Source: Bugulina stolonifera (lineage: Eukaryota; Bryozoa; Gymnolaemata; Cheilostomatida; Bugulidae). From it: a DNA stretch of 64,000 bases. The stretch lies in the NCBI GenBank assembly GCA_935421135.1, contig OW285192.1, positions 12,231,501 through 12,295,500 on the forward strand, read 5' to 3'. Shown piece by piece: positions 48,901-61,179 of the stretch (its first letter is position 1; the number at the start of each line of letters is the position of its first letter). The notes beneath the pieces are model-generated. The model was not told the origin of the DNA. It saw only the letters and a list, made by a program, of their open reading frames with translations, and did no database searches. The position numbers were made by a program, and so were the translations under genes.

Positions 48901-49575
48901 TTATTCGACTTTCTTATTGTCACACTATCCAGCGTAGTCTGTTTTCTCGTTACCCCCACACGACTAAAATCTTGAGGAGTGCCGCCAGGTGGTGTTTTTT
49001 GGAAACTTTTCAGCTGAAACACAGCAGCTGTAGATGTGCCAGACTAAAAATACCATGAAGACAACAGGTTCATAAGCTAGCAAAGAGAGCATCCCCTCAG
49101 ACAGGCCTACCTATAACTGTTAATGGCCATGAGCCCAGTTTAACACACACATTTACTATTTCATTTCTAAGCAATGCAACATCGAAAGAGCCAATTCATT
49201 GCTAGGAAAATTAAACTTGTTGAATCTATCTGGATGTACTTCAATTTTAAATTCAGAGTATGTTATAAGTAATCACAAGTAGCTTGCAAAAATAGAAATG
49301 TTTAGATCGAGAGTAACAATATTTCACATATAAATACGAGTATATGTAGGGGGCCTAGGTCTACTAAACTATCAAACACTAATTATGTCTTCTAGATCTC
49401 ATTCGTAACTTACTTGGGGCTGAATCTTCTTTGGTTGGCGAGTATGTGAGCGTTGCTCTACTTGAGGTTTTATCAGCAAGTTACTGGCGATGATGGGTTT
49501 AGTCACAGTTAGGGAATTTCCTACTTGCACAGCTGTGGGTTTAACTGTGTAAGTATTTGCTTCAAAGCTAGACAT
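42965..49575 (-). CDS. SAP130: SAP130, Sin3-HDAC complex subunit
   Basis: Sixteen coding exons on the minus strand all join in phase: 49575-49414, 49013-48848, 48741-48577, 48458-48336, 48024-47796, 47469-47204, 46740-46575, 46258-46092, 45722-45560, 45388-45278, 45063-44893, 44567-44422, 44292-44152, 43679-43576, 43355-43245, 43117-42965. They give 847 residues; vertebrate SAP130 is about 1050. The N-terminal two-thirds is low complexity, rich in Ser, Thr, Pro and Gln. Landmarks of the family are PSPSILRKRP (about 540), SPRKKPRKQ (about 620), GVKWVQMRKR and NHFQRSSDF, GWKFYHLSSQ, the helical YERMGKLQKFLP...LYELVQ, and QRCSLTKDQLLDAK to a basic C-terminus. This C-terminal part mediates assembly with Sin3A and HDAC1/2 in the nucleus, where the complex deacetylates histones. 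An acceptor at 49606-49605 and a donor after 50757 indicate a noncoding first exon. Intron 13 carries a pogo-like MITE. Confidence 0.94.
43838..44025. mobile_element. Pogo/mariner-like MITE, copy 2 (SAP130 intron)
   Basis: It aligns with the MITE at 31895-32094 in the same orientation, starting CAGTGGAACTTGCTTAATTC and ending GAATTAAGCAAGTTTCACCA, flanked by TA. About 12 bp shorter than copy 1, with scattered substitutions. Confidence 0.85.
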
Positions 49576-49721
49576 TGTGCATGATGAGTTAGCAGCAGAT
49601 ATCACTGAAAGAGACACGCAAGAAATATCAGTGTAAATTAAAGTGCACACTTGCAGCTAAAAGATTACGAAGCAACACAATCACGCAACAACTAACTTTA
49701 AATTTGGAAGGACAAAAAATA

Positions 49722-49945
49722 GGAGCAGCCGTGGCCAAGTGGTTGAAGCTCTGTGCCTCCACGTGGGAGATCCAGGTTTTATTCCCATTGGTTATTGGTA
49801 GTGTTAGGGAGAGCATCCAGCTTTAAAATGCTCCTGTGCCACAGTCACTTTGCCATCCTGAGAATAGCATGGTAAAGAGCCCTCTTCTCCACCCCAAGTT
49901 AAGAAAATACTGATCTCGTGAGATCCTAGTTTTCTTACCTGAATT
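49722..49945 (+). mobile_element. tRNA-derived SINE in the 5' UTR intron of SAP130
   Basis: The head 'gcagccgtggccaagtggtt' is Ser/Leu-tRNA-like with an A box (tggccaagtgg). The B box is degraded (ggttttattccc). The body contains a hairpin (aagaaaatactgatctcg / gagatcctagttttctt) and ends in AT-rich DNA. Different from the SINE at 38425. No clear target-site duplication seen. Confidence 0.6.
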
Positions 49946-50756
49946 AATAAAGGAAAGTAAGCCTGCTAAGTTTAAAAGGGTAAAAATTGAAAAACTAATA
50001 ACGGAGTTTGTTATCAAAGAACAAGTATAATTTTTGTTGAAGAAAACGTAAATTCAATATTGATCTGAAGTTAGGATTCACGCCAAACAACAAAATAGAA
50101 TATTATAAACAATAAATCGAGTAGTACATATCCTAATAATTATGGTGATCATAAGGAGCCTAAAACGACAACAGAAGTTCAGATCAGGACTTGCATCAGA
50201 CCATACCATATGAATATATATGATAAGGCTAATTTGGCCTAATAGGCCTATATTCCAAGCTGTAGGCTTAGAGTTAGATATGCAATACTGTTACTGAGGC
50301 CGATATAGAATTTTCTACAATTGATGTTGGTTAGACTAGCTCGCTGCAGGCGGACTGCACTTCGCATTCATTTGAGACTTATGACTCAAAACAAATGAAA
50401 ATAAAATTTATAATAATATAATATTAAATTATATTTTATTAATTATATTATTATTATATTTTTATATATCTTTCTCCCCCAACACGAGGATTCAACAGTG
50501 TAGTTAATTTATATAGGTTTCTACACTCTAGTTTCTGTTTCCTACTAACCTAACTCAGTTTAAACTTAAGCCAGTAAGTTTAATCTTAGAAAAAATGAAG
50601 CATAGCACTGCAAGACAAAAAAGAAAATCAAAATAAAATAAAATAAATCGTGCGACGCTCTAGGCCAACAAGTTTGTTACAATAACAATACAATCATGTA
50701 CTAACATAATACTAAAACACACCACGAAAGCTATGGCCAAAGCAGATCAGTCTCAC

Positions 50757-51140
50757 CTTTACAATACAGAAGATTGAGGAATGCAGTTACAGTTAGTTAC
50801 ACCAAAATAACTTCACGGTTTCACCAATTCTCTAAGAAACCTCGGGGAGCAAATTTGCCACAAGTGACAAGCTTCGAGTTATGACCCAGTTCAATTTTGC
50901 ACAACGTACCAAACTGTATTTTTATTTCCGGTTGAACATTTCGTTTTAGATTTGCACCTGCACTAATAGCCTGGTAGTATTGAGCTTCTACAGAGAGCTA
51001 AAAATCAAACAGTTTATGGGTTTCCTCTACCTATCTCGTTTCCCACAGTACTCGTAACTAGCTTTTAATCACAGAATATTCAAAGTTGGATCTCCTGTGG
51101 TTGACTTTCATTCCCGCGGCGTCAGCGCCACCTAGGTTTT
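50757..51140. promoter_or_regulatory. Likely SAP130 promoter region, possibly bidirectional
   Basis: The minus-strand donor at 50757/50756 (gtaaag|gtgag) ends a probable noncoding SAP130 exon extending towards about 50900. The next 200 bp are less AT-rich and CpG-bearing (ttcccgcggcgtcagcgcc, 51112-51130), and plus-strand ORFs begin directly after. No TATA box is evident. Confidence 0.35.
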
Positions 51141-51190
51141 GAAACGATGACAGCAAATGTGTCCACAGTATTTTATATTTTTCGAGAGGT

Positions 51191-51424
51191 GTGAATTGGC
51201 TATTGATGTGCTATCATATATTTTTTGGGTGTGTTATCCGTTTATCAACACTGGAAGATCAACCAAATTACATTTCTCTATACCGTGCGGATATTTCAGG
51301 GCTTGGAAGGATATACAATCAAAGGACAAGATGGACAACTCCAAAAACAATTGCGACAAGATTCCGTGGTTTCACTTTCGGTTCATCGCAAAGGAAAATA
51401 AGACGTCAGTGCCCTGATGTCTGA
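51191..51424 (+). CDS. Small ORF with hydrophobic N-terminus, unrecognised
   Basis: 77 codons start MNWLLMCYHIFFGCVIRL, a leader-like segment, and continue into an Arg/Thr-rich part (RWTTPKTIATRFRGFTF). A second frame is open over the same bases (51157-51417), so chance is a real possibility. It could also be an upstream exon of the receptor gene at 52774, but I find no splice junction that joins them. Confidence 0.2.
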   Translation: MNWLLMCYHIFFGCVIRLSTLEDQPNYISLYRADISGLGRIYNQRTRWTTPKTIATRFRGFTFGSSQRKIRRQCPDV

Positions 51425-51429
51425 TTGTT

Positions 51430-52770
51430 GACATTAGCAACGGAACTATGCCTTCAGCAGGTATAGTCTATTATGTGTCCCCTTTATTAGGATTCTGTCC
51501 CAATGAGCGTGGAAGAACGGATGACTCTCGCGAAGAAATTGCGCCGCCACTACCACTATTAAATTACTGAGTAGTTAAAGTGAAACCGACATTAAAGTGA
51601 AAGTTAGTTACAAACAAGGATAATAATTCTGTAATCGAGTAAAGTGTCAAATAAAGTTGAAATGATCCAGTTATGCTATAAATTGATAAATGTTGTCGCA
51701 CATTATGTTGCCTACATCTACCTAATGAATATAGTTTCCACTTGGCTGTTGCAGTAGAGTAGGTAGGCGTACATTGAAGTTTTTAGGAAGCATTAAAACC
51801 AATGGCATGGTGGCTTGTTTGTATGCTAGATGCAAGTTCAACTTTTATTTAGCAGATTTGAGTCCGCCTTCATAACTTGGCACTAGTATGGCTTTTCCAA
51901 AGTTGAACCTTCTTTTGAAAGGAGCTATTTAGGCCTAATTAGAAAAAACCGCGATAAACTGATGTCAAGTTGCCATGGTGTAAGATACCTAAGTGGTTTC
52001 AGGAATTGCATGTAATCATTCAAAGCATTTTACTAGCTCTAGGAATCTCAATCCTTTAAAAATTAATGAAAGTAATGTGTATAGAAATAAAAGAAACAAA
52101 CGCTTGCCATGTGCAAATAATTTGAAACACATCATATTTGGCCATTAACGACTAATTATATACTATTGTCTATTGATATAGGTAAATAAGTTCTAAAAGC
52201 AAAATATTGTATGTGTTTTCAGTTTATATCGATGCAGTGTTCACAAAATATTTCCAGCGATGTATTGTATTTGGAGTTGTCTATTCTAATTGTTTCAACC
52301 TTGCAGGCTACAATGAAAAACACACTAGTTTATTTATTTTAGGGGAACTTCAAAGTAGAATTTATCTGTGAATGGGAAGGAATTGATTTTTTCTTCCAAC
52401 AGACTTCAAAGCTGGTTCTATGGTTGCTCGGTATACTTTGGCAAGGGAGCAGTTTAGGCCTACAAATAATGGCATTTCAAACGAGACATTAGTTGTTAAC
52501 TGATTTAGTTTCGAAGCTGTCATTTTCACAGGGAAGTTTACAGAGTGTCCAAATCTCATATCAGGTTATATATTACTGTCATCTCTTTGCTATATTATAT
52601 AATATTATGTACATGGTTGTAGCCTATATATTATTGAATAACTACACATATAACAATCGCTATTCAACAGTAATAATATGCTCCATTTCATTGTTGAACG
52701 AAACTACTGTAGTTGGTCTGTTTTCTAAGTAGGAATTCTATAGAAGTTGGCCTACCCTGCTCATCTGCGG
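51430..52770. other. Intergenic or 5' region of the receptor gene, nothing recognised
   Basis: AT-rich sequence with no supported exon. An upstream noncoding exon of the receptor gene may lie here: 'tatagttcag' at about 52783-52793 could act as an acceptor. Confidence 0.35.
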
Positions 52771-52773
52771 GTG

Positions 52774-55700
52774 ATGGATTGTTCTATAGTTCAGGTGTTT
52801 GCCATAGTAGGGGGTCTAAGCATTGAAACTTATGGATACAGTAGGACCTGCGGGGCTCTATCCTACCCTCACTGTAGTCAAAAGGGGTTCAACAGCATAC
52901 CACTATTCGAAGTTTCGTCAGAGAGAAGAAATTCCTCCAATCTATATCTAGCTGGGAATAATATAACTACGGTAGGCTTGTGAAAGATTGTATTCATTAG
53001 CTGTAGGCTACAGTGTTATATCAACATATTACTATTGTTGGCATTCTATAGATATGTACCTTTTACATTTTACTGTATCTGTTGAATTGTGAGAACATGT
53101 ACATAGTTGTGTACCACTATGTGTTAGTTATTAGGTAACTGTAAGAAATGCAAAAGATTAAGTTTTTAACCTAGTTTCAAGTTAAATTGAATTATTTTAA
53201 AATTTTAAGGTCGGAGTATATTGAACATTCTACACTTTATTTTGGGTGTGTTCAACTTAATTTCGTCATTCAAAAACTTTGGCTATCTAAATAGCGTACT
53301 TTGACAAACCAGTGACATAGTCTTAGTTCAGCCAATCACAGCCAGCCTAGCATTACTGAATTCTAATACATTCATCTAGAATTCTCTATTAGAAGGTTTC
53401 CATATAATTTATTACCTTAATTTAAATATTCTGTTGACAGATATTTGGGCAGTCCTTCGTTACCCTTGGAGTTAATCAGATACAACACATCGACTTAAGT
53501 GACAACTATATCAATAACATCGCAAAGAATGCATTTAATAATGTCAACCAAACTCTGGAAATACTTTTGCTACGCCATAACCACATAAGGCGCCTCTTCC
53601 CACATTACTTTATACAACTTGTCAAGGTAAGTCACTATTTACATGTATATACAATTCAGTAGTATATAGGCTAATTTCTATTTTTATCTTCTACAAATTT
53701 AATGTGTTTTGCTTTATTCTAAAGACTTGAGAATTCATTGAGTGTGTCTTGTCACAGTTTTATTTCTAATTTGATCGAATAGAACTTGATCAGGATTATT
53801 TGAAATGAATCCCGTTATGTTGCAGTCTGAACATGTGGTATGATATGGTACTTACAGCTAAAGAGCCTGGATGTTAGCTATAATCAGATAGTAACGTTAG
53901 ATAACTCATTGGTTGGTTTAAAGTCTCTAATGGAACTAAACTTGGATAACAACAGGATAGAGAGTCTTCCAGACTATCTGATCAGGGAACGAGAAGACTG
54001 TTTGTCTTGTATAGCTACAGGCTTAGCGCCACAGATCCACTTTTCTCTCAGGCAAAACAGTTTAAGGTAATTTTCTTAAAAGACCCTCTTGTTTTTATGC
54101 TTTCTTACCAAAGAGTTTTCCAGTTTATTTTATATCAAATAACTTAGGCAATTATTGAAACCTATGTTTGTTATTTAGGAGTTGTTCTCTTTTTGTTTAG
54201 TTTGCAGGAGAAGATAACTCATTACATATGGAGGTGTTTAAAGACTATCACATAGCCAATGGTTGTAATGTAAACTCAATACTATACCTATGATGGCTGG
54301 ATTGGCTAGTAGCTACTGTTGACCCAGTTGAAATTACAATGACTATAATTGTTTAAATATATTCCATTTAGATATATGCCAACATGCTCAATAGAAACGC
54401 TTCAAGAAGCCAATCCACAATCTAACGTACAGGTATCTTCGATGTCTACTAACGCCCTCTACTGTGATTGTATGGATGCATTGTGGAGTCAGGTGCACTT
54501 GTCAGACTTTGCTAATGAAAGTAATGTACCCACAACTTGCTTCTTTACTCATGTCATGGATGTAAGAAATATGCCAGTCAGGTTAGTGACCCTTCCTTCA
54601 CATATCCAGTCAGGTTAGTGACCCTTTGTTTAAATTCATTCAGTTCAGTGACCTCTTATGTTCACATCCAACCAGGTCAGTGACCTCTTATGTTTGTATT
54701 CAATCAGGACAGCGACCTCTTATGTTTAAATCCAATTGGTCAGTGACCTCTTTATGTTTATATCCAATCAGGTCGGTGACCTTTTATGTTTGTATTCAAT
54801 CAGGACAGTGACCTCTTATGTTTAAATCCAATTGGTCAGTGACCTCTTATGTTTATATCCAATCAGGTCAGTGACCTCTTATGTTTATATTCAATCAGGT
54901 CGGTGACCTCTTATGTTTATATTCAATCAGGTCGGTGACCTCTTATGTTTGTATTCAATCAGGACAGTGACCTTTTATGTTTACATCCAATCAGGTCAGT
55001 GACCTTTTATTGCCATACTACCTTTTGTTCATGTGTGCTTTGTGTGGACCAACATGTCTAAATATGGTAAAACTATCAAAGTTGATGTATTTATAAGCCC
55101 ATTAGTGCACGTACATTGTAGGCCTATTTGATTGTTGCAAATGTAACATCAAGAATATCAAGAGTATATGCTTGTAGTTATACGTACAGTGTAATATCCT
55201 CACTACAGAATTACTATGTAACATGGTTATGATAAAGGTATAACAAAAGGGTTCCACTCTCACTCTCTCCCACTCCCACTCCTACTCTCACTCCCACCCA
55301 CTCTGTACGTTGTATAGGTTATGGGAAATGTAATCGAATGTTTTATATATTTGCAGCGGACTATTGTCTGAAGAATTGGGAATATGCCCAACGGACATTC
55401 ACCACGCTACTATACGGTGTATTGGGGCACAGCTGTTTATTTTGAAGAGTCCATCAGTGCTGACTCCAACCCTGAAGTTTGGAGTACGGGAAGACGCTGC
55501 CGATATCAAGCATTATAATATTTCCCTCAGTAAGTCATGTGTGACAGCACCGGTGTTACTGTTACTTTGTGTTGTAATAGTGGACAGAAATGATATAATA
55601 ATTTAAATAAATTTACCCTATTATATGGTAAATATGTATTCAGTATGTACTGTATATATTATGACAGACATGTGGTTTGTAACTATATACATGTATATAC

Positions 55701-58610
55701 ACTGTAACTGTCGATTACGGCAAATACCAATCTAAGTTATATGTTGACTAAATGTAGTTACGACGGAAGCAGTAGAATTCATACTCTTGTAACTACATGC
55801 TCATCATATACAATGTATGTTAGTTTGCACCTGTGTAGAGTATGCAGTCAAGTTGTACTTGAGCATTTCTCTATGCAGCAATCATTTTACATGAAACGGC
55901 ATGTTATTGGCTTGATTTGATTCGATATTTTCTCTATTATAGATAAACTAACACTATTTTATCGTTTGTAGTTGCACTTGATGGTACGTTACGTCATAGC
56001 AAGCTTGTACCGGCATCTACCCACAGTTATACCATACCACAGAGTGTTGGCATCAGGCCAAATACTGACTATACATTTTGTTTGGAACCTTGCTCAGAGC
56101 TGGGTCATAGCCCTAGTCCGTTATTGGACCACCAGTTCTATGGGAAGATATGCATCCGATACCTTGCTGGTTAGTTGACATAATTCAAGCCCAGTACTGG
56201 AGTTATCCTTTCTCTTGTGAAAAATCCTAACATGCTTTCCTTAGACCTGTATTTATCAGATAGTTACTGCAGCATATCCCATCTGCTGTCATACTATGAA
56301 AGCCTTTTATGACGCCTTGTTGATTAGAATAATTACCAGCTATAAATACATGTATACCTAGATTTGACGGACTCGCCTCTTTTAGCCTAAACCAATACTG
56401 ATTAAAGTTATCCTGGTTGGCTGTACTGAATATATGTCATGTACTTATCTAGTTGAGGCCTATATTGTACATGAATGTACAGTATATATGACCAGTAGGT
56501 AAGGAGTTGTGCCCTCCACCAACGCTTGTTTTACATATTTTATTCTGTCTATATTATACATGTACACAAACTCACGCATATTTTATACTAATACATGTAT
56601 TTTTATGTATATGCTACATCTATAATACAAGTTACTCTAATAGTTCTGTACTGTTCTGTTCACAGCATCTGGATCTGGCCCTGTGGATAAAGTGGTGGAT
56701 AACAGGGTCTTCCAGGAGTATGTATACGGAGTTCTTGGGTTTACCATCGTAATTCTACTTTGTGGATTAGTAACTATATACTTCTTTAAATGGAGAGCTG
56801 GTCGGCACGAGGGTGTGAGTCATATGGTATTTCCTTTCTAGCTTAACTGCTGGTATATAGTCTGCTATTTTATATCCTACCGCTCTTCCTCTAGAGTGTA
56901 TTTAAATACATGTACTATGGTTTAGTATATTATTATGTATATGCAGGCAATGGTAACATACTGCATCCTATCCCGTCCATTTTGTACTTTTAGTTTTCAG
57001 TATAACTGACGCATCATATACATGTATATAATATCGCACATGTAATACATGCTACAGCACATCACTGGCGAACTGAGTATAACTACCCATCGTAACTCCA
57101 AGTTAAGACGACATTTACTGGACACAGAACCTAGCTTTAGGTCCAGATCAACAGCAGGAGAAGCTCTTAGGTTTCCTGGTTACAGTAGAAATATTCCTAA
57201 TCAAAGCAGATCACCTTCTGGTATGTAGATAATTTGGCTTATATATTATACATGTACCTGTATAGGCAGTTGTTCACTCAAACTAATACACACACAAGTA
57301 CATATAGACTGCTGTGACCCTTTCACTGTGTAAAGATTGAGTGCAAGGTATACATGTGTATAATTACATAACTCAGTAACCTGGACATCAGGTCCACTGG
57401 CAACCCGCTACCCTAAATGTAACACTAATCAATGGTTGCTATGGGTTGGTAGGCCTGGCACTCAGGCTAAGCAGAGTTATCAACAAGATTTATGAATAGA
57501 ATGTCTTTTTGCAGGGGTTTATGAAAACAACTCCGATCTGAAAATACAAAATTTAATACGGAAGTCACTGTCAGTCAGCCCATCCGTAAGTATTTAGTAT
57601 TTAGTGGAGTCTGAACTACACACTATGTGGTAATTGTTGTATTGTATAATTGCACAGATTTATGGTTATATTGTGAGCCTCTGTACTTTCAGGCAGAAAT
57701 AGTTATAAACTCAAACCCAGATAGAATGCATGGCTCTGTAATGGCATCAGGTGAGTCAAATCACTTGTATATCGTATTTATGAGACCTACAATGTACTTC
57801 ACAGTATCAATGACCTACTTCGCACAATGTCAATGACCTATTTCGCACAGTGTCAATGACCTACTTCGCACAGTGTCAATGACCTACTTCACAGTGTAAA
57901 TGACCTACTTTACAGTGTCAATGACCTAATTCAGTGTTTATGACCTTTATAATTATAGAGTTCATGACCTTTGCTCACAGTGATCACTCATTCATGTAGC
58001 TCATGACCTGCCCATGCAATTTAAAGCATAAACCTTTTGATGTTTTGGAATATTTAGTTGTTATTGTTGTGCATTTATCCAACTTATTTAACTACTAGAC
58101 AATATCGCTTCCAACTGCTAAGTGCTGTGTATACACGTAAGGCGTTGTATACATGGGAATATACATGGTAGGCTTAGGGTGAAAAAATTAAAAACTAACT
58201 CTACCAATATACGACAAAACCTTCATTGAATGGTCAATATTCATCACGGAATACTAGATAATAGTAATATCTGGTGATAAAGAAGTTGTGTTGGTGGAAA
58301 TTTTTATTCCAAGCCTTTTACAATGAATATCCAAGCAGTACTCAAAGTATAGTATAGTATCAAGGGTATGCCGCTGTCTATTACAGTAAGAGAAATGGGA
58401 GAGCTATCACCTGATATCAATTCAGTAAATACACGATCAGCAGCAAGTATGACATCACAGGCCACAGTTCCAGATGTTCAGGTTATTGTCCAGAGGGAAT
58501 TATCGAGTAGCTCTAGTGATGATTTTGTTAGACCCGATGAAGAGACAAATAGTGAAACAGTTGAATTAGATAAACCTAAGTCAATGGGTAGCAAAAAGCA
58601 TAACATGTAA
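52774..58610 (+). CDS. LRR-FN3 single-pass transmembrane receptor-like protein
   Basis: Eleven exons (52774-52971, 53441-53626, 53858-54066, 54372-54581, 55357-55529, 55972-56169, 56666-56814, 57058-57220, 57515-57585, 57693-57750, 58387-58610) join in phase, giving about 612 residues. A hydrophobic leader (about 5-17) is followed by a cysteine-containing LRR cap (C26, C34). Leucine-rich repeats follow: LYLAGNNIT, HIDLSDNYINNIAKNAF, ILLLRHNHIRRLF, SLDVSYNQIVTL, ELNLDNNRIESLP. Then come a cysteine LRR C-cap (LYCDCMDALW) and a fibronectin-III-like segment (IRPNTDYTFCLEPC). A transmembrane helix (about 411-432) precedes a Ser/Thr-rich cytosolic tail of about 175 residues without a recognised domain. 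The layout is that of adhesion or guidance receptors of the LRR-FN3 type; the ligand is unknown. An upstream exon with a better signal peptide cannot be excluded. Confidence 0.83.
54560..55020. repeat. Intronic ~32-bp minisatellite containing the splice-donor sequence
   Basis: About 14 units of 'caggtcagtgacctcttatg' followed by 'tttatatccaat' start at the exon 4/intron 4 junction of the receptor gene. The true donor (gtcag|gttagtgacc, 54581/54582) is inside the first unit. Most later units keep cag|gtcagtg or cag|gtcggtg; three have cag|gacagtg and so lack the GT. Confidence 0.9.
55255..55306. repeat. Pyrimidine-rich simple repeat
   Basis: Irregular (ctctca)/(cccact) tract in intron 4 of the receptor gene. 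Confidence 0.8.
57785..57990. repeat. ~23-bp minisatellite 'tgtcaatgacctacttcgca'
   Basis: Seven to nine decaying units (tcaatgacctacttcgcaca and variants) lie in the last intron of the receptor gene, about 35 bp after its donor at 57751. It shares the word 'tgacct' with the array in intron 4 but is otherwise different. Confidence 0.85.
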
Positions 58611-58746
58611 TATTTCTGTAAGAAACTGTTGCTGTGAAGAGATACTACACCCAGGAGTTGTCTGTTCTTGCTAATAAGTTGTTGGAGTTGTGTTACCACT
58701 GAACATTGCATTGTAAATGATCTTTGATTGTATTAATTTTCATGAG

Positions 58747-58752
58747 AATAAA
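58747..58752 (+). terminator. Polyadenylation signal AATAAA of the receptor gene
   Basis: gagAATAAAttc lies about 140 bp after the stop codon (58608-58610), the usual kind of distance for a short 3' UTR. Confidence 0.55.
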
Positions 58753-59475
58753 TTCGTAACCATTTATTATATTGGCTTACAATATCTATGCAATATATAT
58801 ATGTATATCTATCAGTTCTATTCCTTGTGGAACCATGGTGGTAAATAGCATTGAAATTACATTTACATTATAATGATATGTTTTATACTAGTAACACATC
58901 CTAACATTGCTGTCTGCTTGAGATAAAGCATGGGGTTTTCACATGCAGTTATACAGAGACAAAGAAACTATCAATAAGATCTCTTCACATCCTTTAAAGC
59001 ATGTAGATTGAGAGATTTCTGATTAGACATCAATATGTACTTAGCCTTTACTGTACCTGTATTCAGGTGAACTGCTGAACCAATATTGTAATGAGTTACC
59101 CTACAGGTAATGCAGATGTTATTGGTATTGGTAGTATTAACGATAATTGTTATTTTTGTGATTTTAACAGTACTGTGATTTGGCTCATGTTTCGTGTTAT
59201 GTGCATGTACTTGTATCTTGTACTTGTACTGCATTTGTACATCGTACTTACTATCAATGCAGAAAAATACTTGTACTTTCCAGTTTAGGACTTGGTGCTT
59301 CAGCTGTCTTGTCTTGTCTTGTCTTGGTTAAGCTCCTAGACCCCAGGGTAGGGGAAAAGAGGAACTATCAGAGTTGTAACAAATGTTTAAACCTAAGAAC
59401 AATAGTTCTGGTAAATGATTGAATAATTTATTATGTGAAGAGTACAACTACTCTTACAATTAGGTAAAAGTACTA
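58753..59475. other. Intergenic with (acttgt)-rich tract
   Basis: No gene supported. 59205-59330 is rich in 'acttgtactt' and 'cttgtcttgt' and resembles the tract at 27630-27840. Confidence 0.4.
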
Positions 59476-59757
59476 ATTCGCTGGCCTAGTTCTCAAACCC
59501 CCTAAATGGCTCAAACCATAAAATTTGAGATAAGGGCATAATTCTATGTTTCTCGGTTGTCTCTATTGATGTGTGAATTTTTTTCGTTCAAATCTTATTC
59601 ATTGCTGAGTTATCAATGTTACAAACCAGTCAATTGCCTTTTACCAATGTGTACTGTCAGTTCTCAAACCATCTAATTGGTCAGCCAATCAAAACAATGC
59701 AACTGACCAATCAAATAATGCAGCCTTCTGCATTTCAATACTTTGTGCATTATTATT

Positions 59758-60697
59758 ATGGAGGGAAATTCAACAAGGGCAAGAACAATGGATGCTGCAC
59801 AAATATTGGATAAACTTACAAGGTAAATTATCACATTTTTAAACTATAGAAAGTGTTTATTTTATCTAGTTTTTTGCAAAAATGTAATTTTGTGAAAGTA
59901 CAAACAGCATGTAGTCAATACTAGTATTGGTAGTAAAGAATTGGGTTGTAGTCATTCTGTAGTACTTGCATTGAAAACTTTTTCACATTTAAATCTAACA
60001 TTGTAGTGAAAGTAAAGGGACTTCCAACAGCAACCACGTAGTGGTCATGTTACGTAGTTATGCTAACAGTAAAGCTGTGTCCCCACCTGGAAACCAAGCA
60101 CATGATATTGTGGTCAGACAGCTGCGTTCCACAGAACCGGAACAGCATAATGTCTTATGCACTACAATATACTTCCTGAAGTCTCATCCAAGTTTAATTA
60201 GTATAAAGCAGAAGTATTGTGAGCCTGGACATCGTGCCACACAAGAAATTGACTCTGTGCATAGTGTCATAAAGAGAGCTCTGCAGCCCCATGATATCTA
60301 TAGTCCACTGTCTTTGGTTCGTCATCTCTTTAACATCAAACCAAATCAGATACCAATGGATATCACACTTCTTACGCAAAAGCACATTAAGACTTACAGT
60401 GATTGCACAAAGGGAGCCCGCTATAATCTGATCCGCTACACCATAACCTATCACACGGCTAAGCTAGAAGTGATATCTTCAAGACATAGTTGGGACGAAC
60501 CTAGGCCAGTTGAAAGTTATGTAATAAACAAGACACAGACAAGGAATAGCACCTCTAGCAGAGCCAAGTTCATAAAACCTGCCGAAGACAAGAAAATTGT
60601 GACACTCTCTGATGCTAAAATAAAAGATCTAAAATCTATGTTGTCATTCATGTCTACATCTGACACAGAGTACATAGAATATATTATTATCAACTAA
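59758..60697 (+). CDS. Transposase-related ORF of the outer element (two exons)
   Basis: Exons 59758-59822 and 60007-60697 join in phase and give 251 residues starting MEGNSTRARTMDAAQ. The centre contains CEPGHRATQEIDSVHSVIKR, a G-H...D..H pattern resembling the C-terminal catalytic part of RNase H-fold proteins encoded by several animal DNA transposons. A Lys/Ser/Thr-rich C-terminus follows. The expected upstream catalytic region is absent, so this is either a truncated transposase or an accessory protein. CCAAT boxes (about 59685 and 59707) lie just upstream. The family similarity is from memory of the motif and needs a profile search. Confidence 0.5.
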
Positions 60698-61179
60698 ATT
60701 GTCTTAGATTATAACATTATACAAATAGTTCAAGTTATACAAACCATGTACATTTTGCTTGCATTCATTTGGTTAGACAATGGAATGCCAGCCAGTTGAC
60801 TGTATTGTGCTCTAATTTCAATGAACATTCATGAACAAACCAGCTAACTGTCATTTGGTGAATGTGGTTTTGACCAAATTAATTAAATTATGTAATTTTT
60901 TTTTTGGTCCATGATGTACATGTTATGTTAATACATTCCTACAGTGTTGCCAACAAATTATAGTGAAAGGTCTAGAAAACTTTTGGGTGAGAGGGAGGTG
61001 GGGTGTGGGTACCCCTCCCCCACCCCGCAGCGAAAATCTTTGACACTTTTCCTCATAAATCAAATATCGAGACATTGACTTGACTGTATCACTATGTATT
61101 TACAGCCTATATTCTGGCTAATGAAAAGTACGCTACACATGTCAAGAATAATATTATGCTATACAATTAAATCCTAGTA

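Noticed and set aside
51157..51417. 86-codon ORF overlapping the small ORF at 51191
   Set aside because: Competes with the other frame and shows no domain; kept only the leader-bearing frame, at low confidence.
58971..59422. Overlapping ORFs of 65-87 codons on both strands
   Set aside because: Low-complexity acttgt-rich DNA, overlapping frames, no splice or family evidence.
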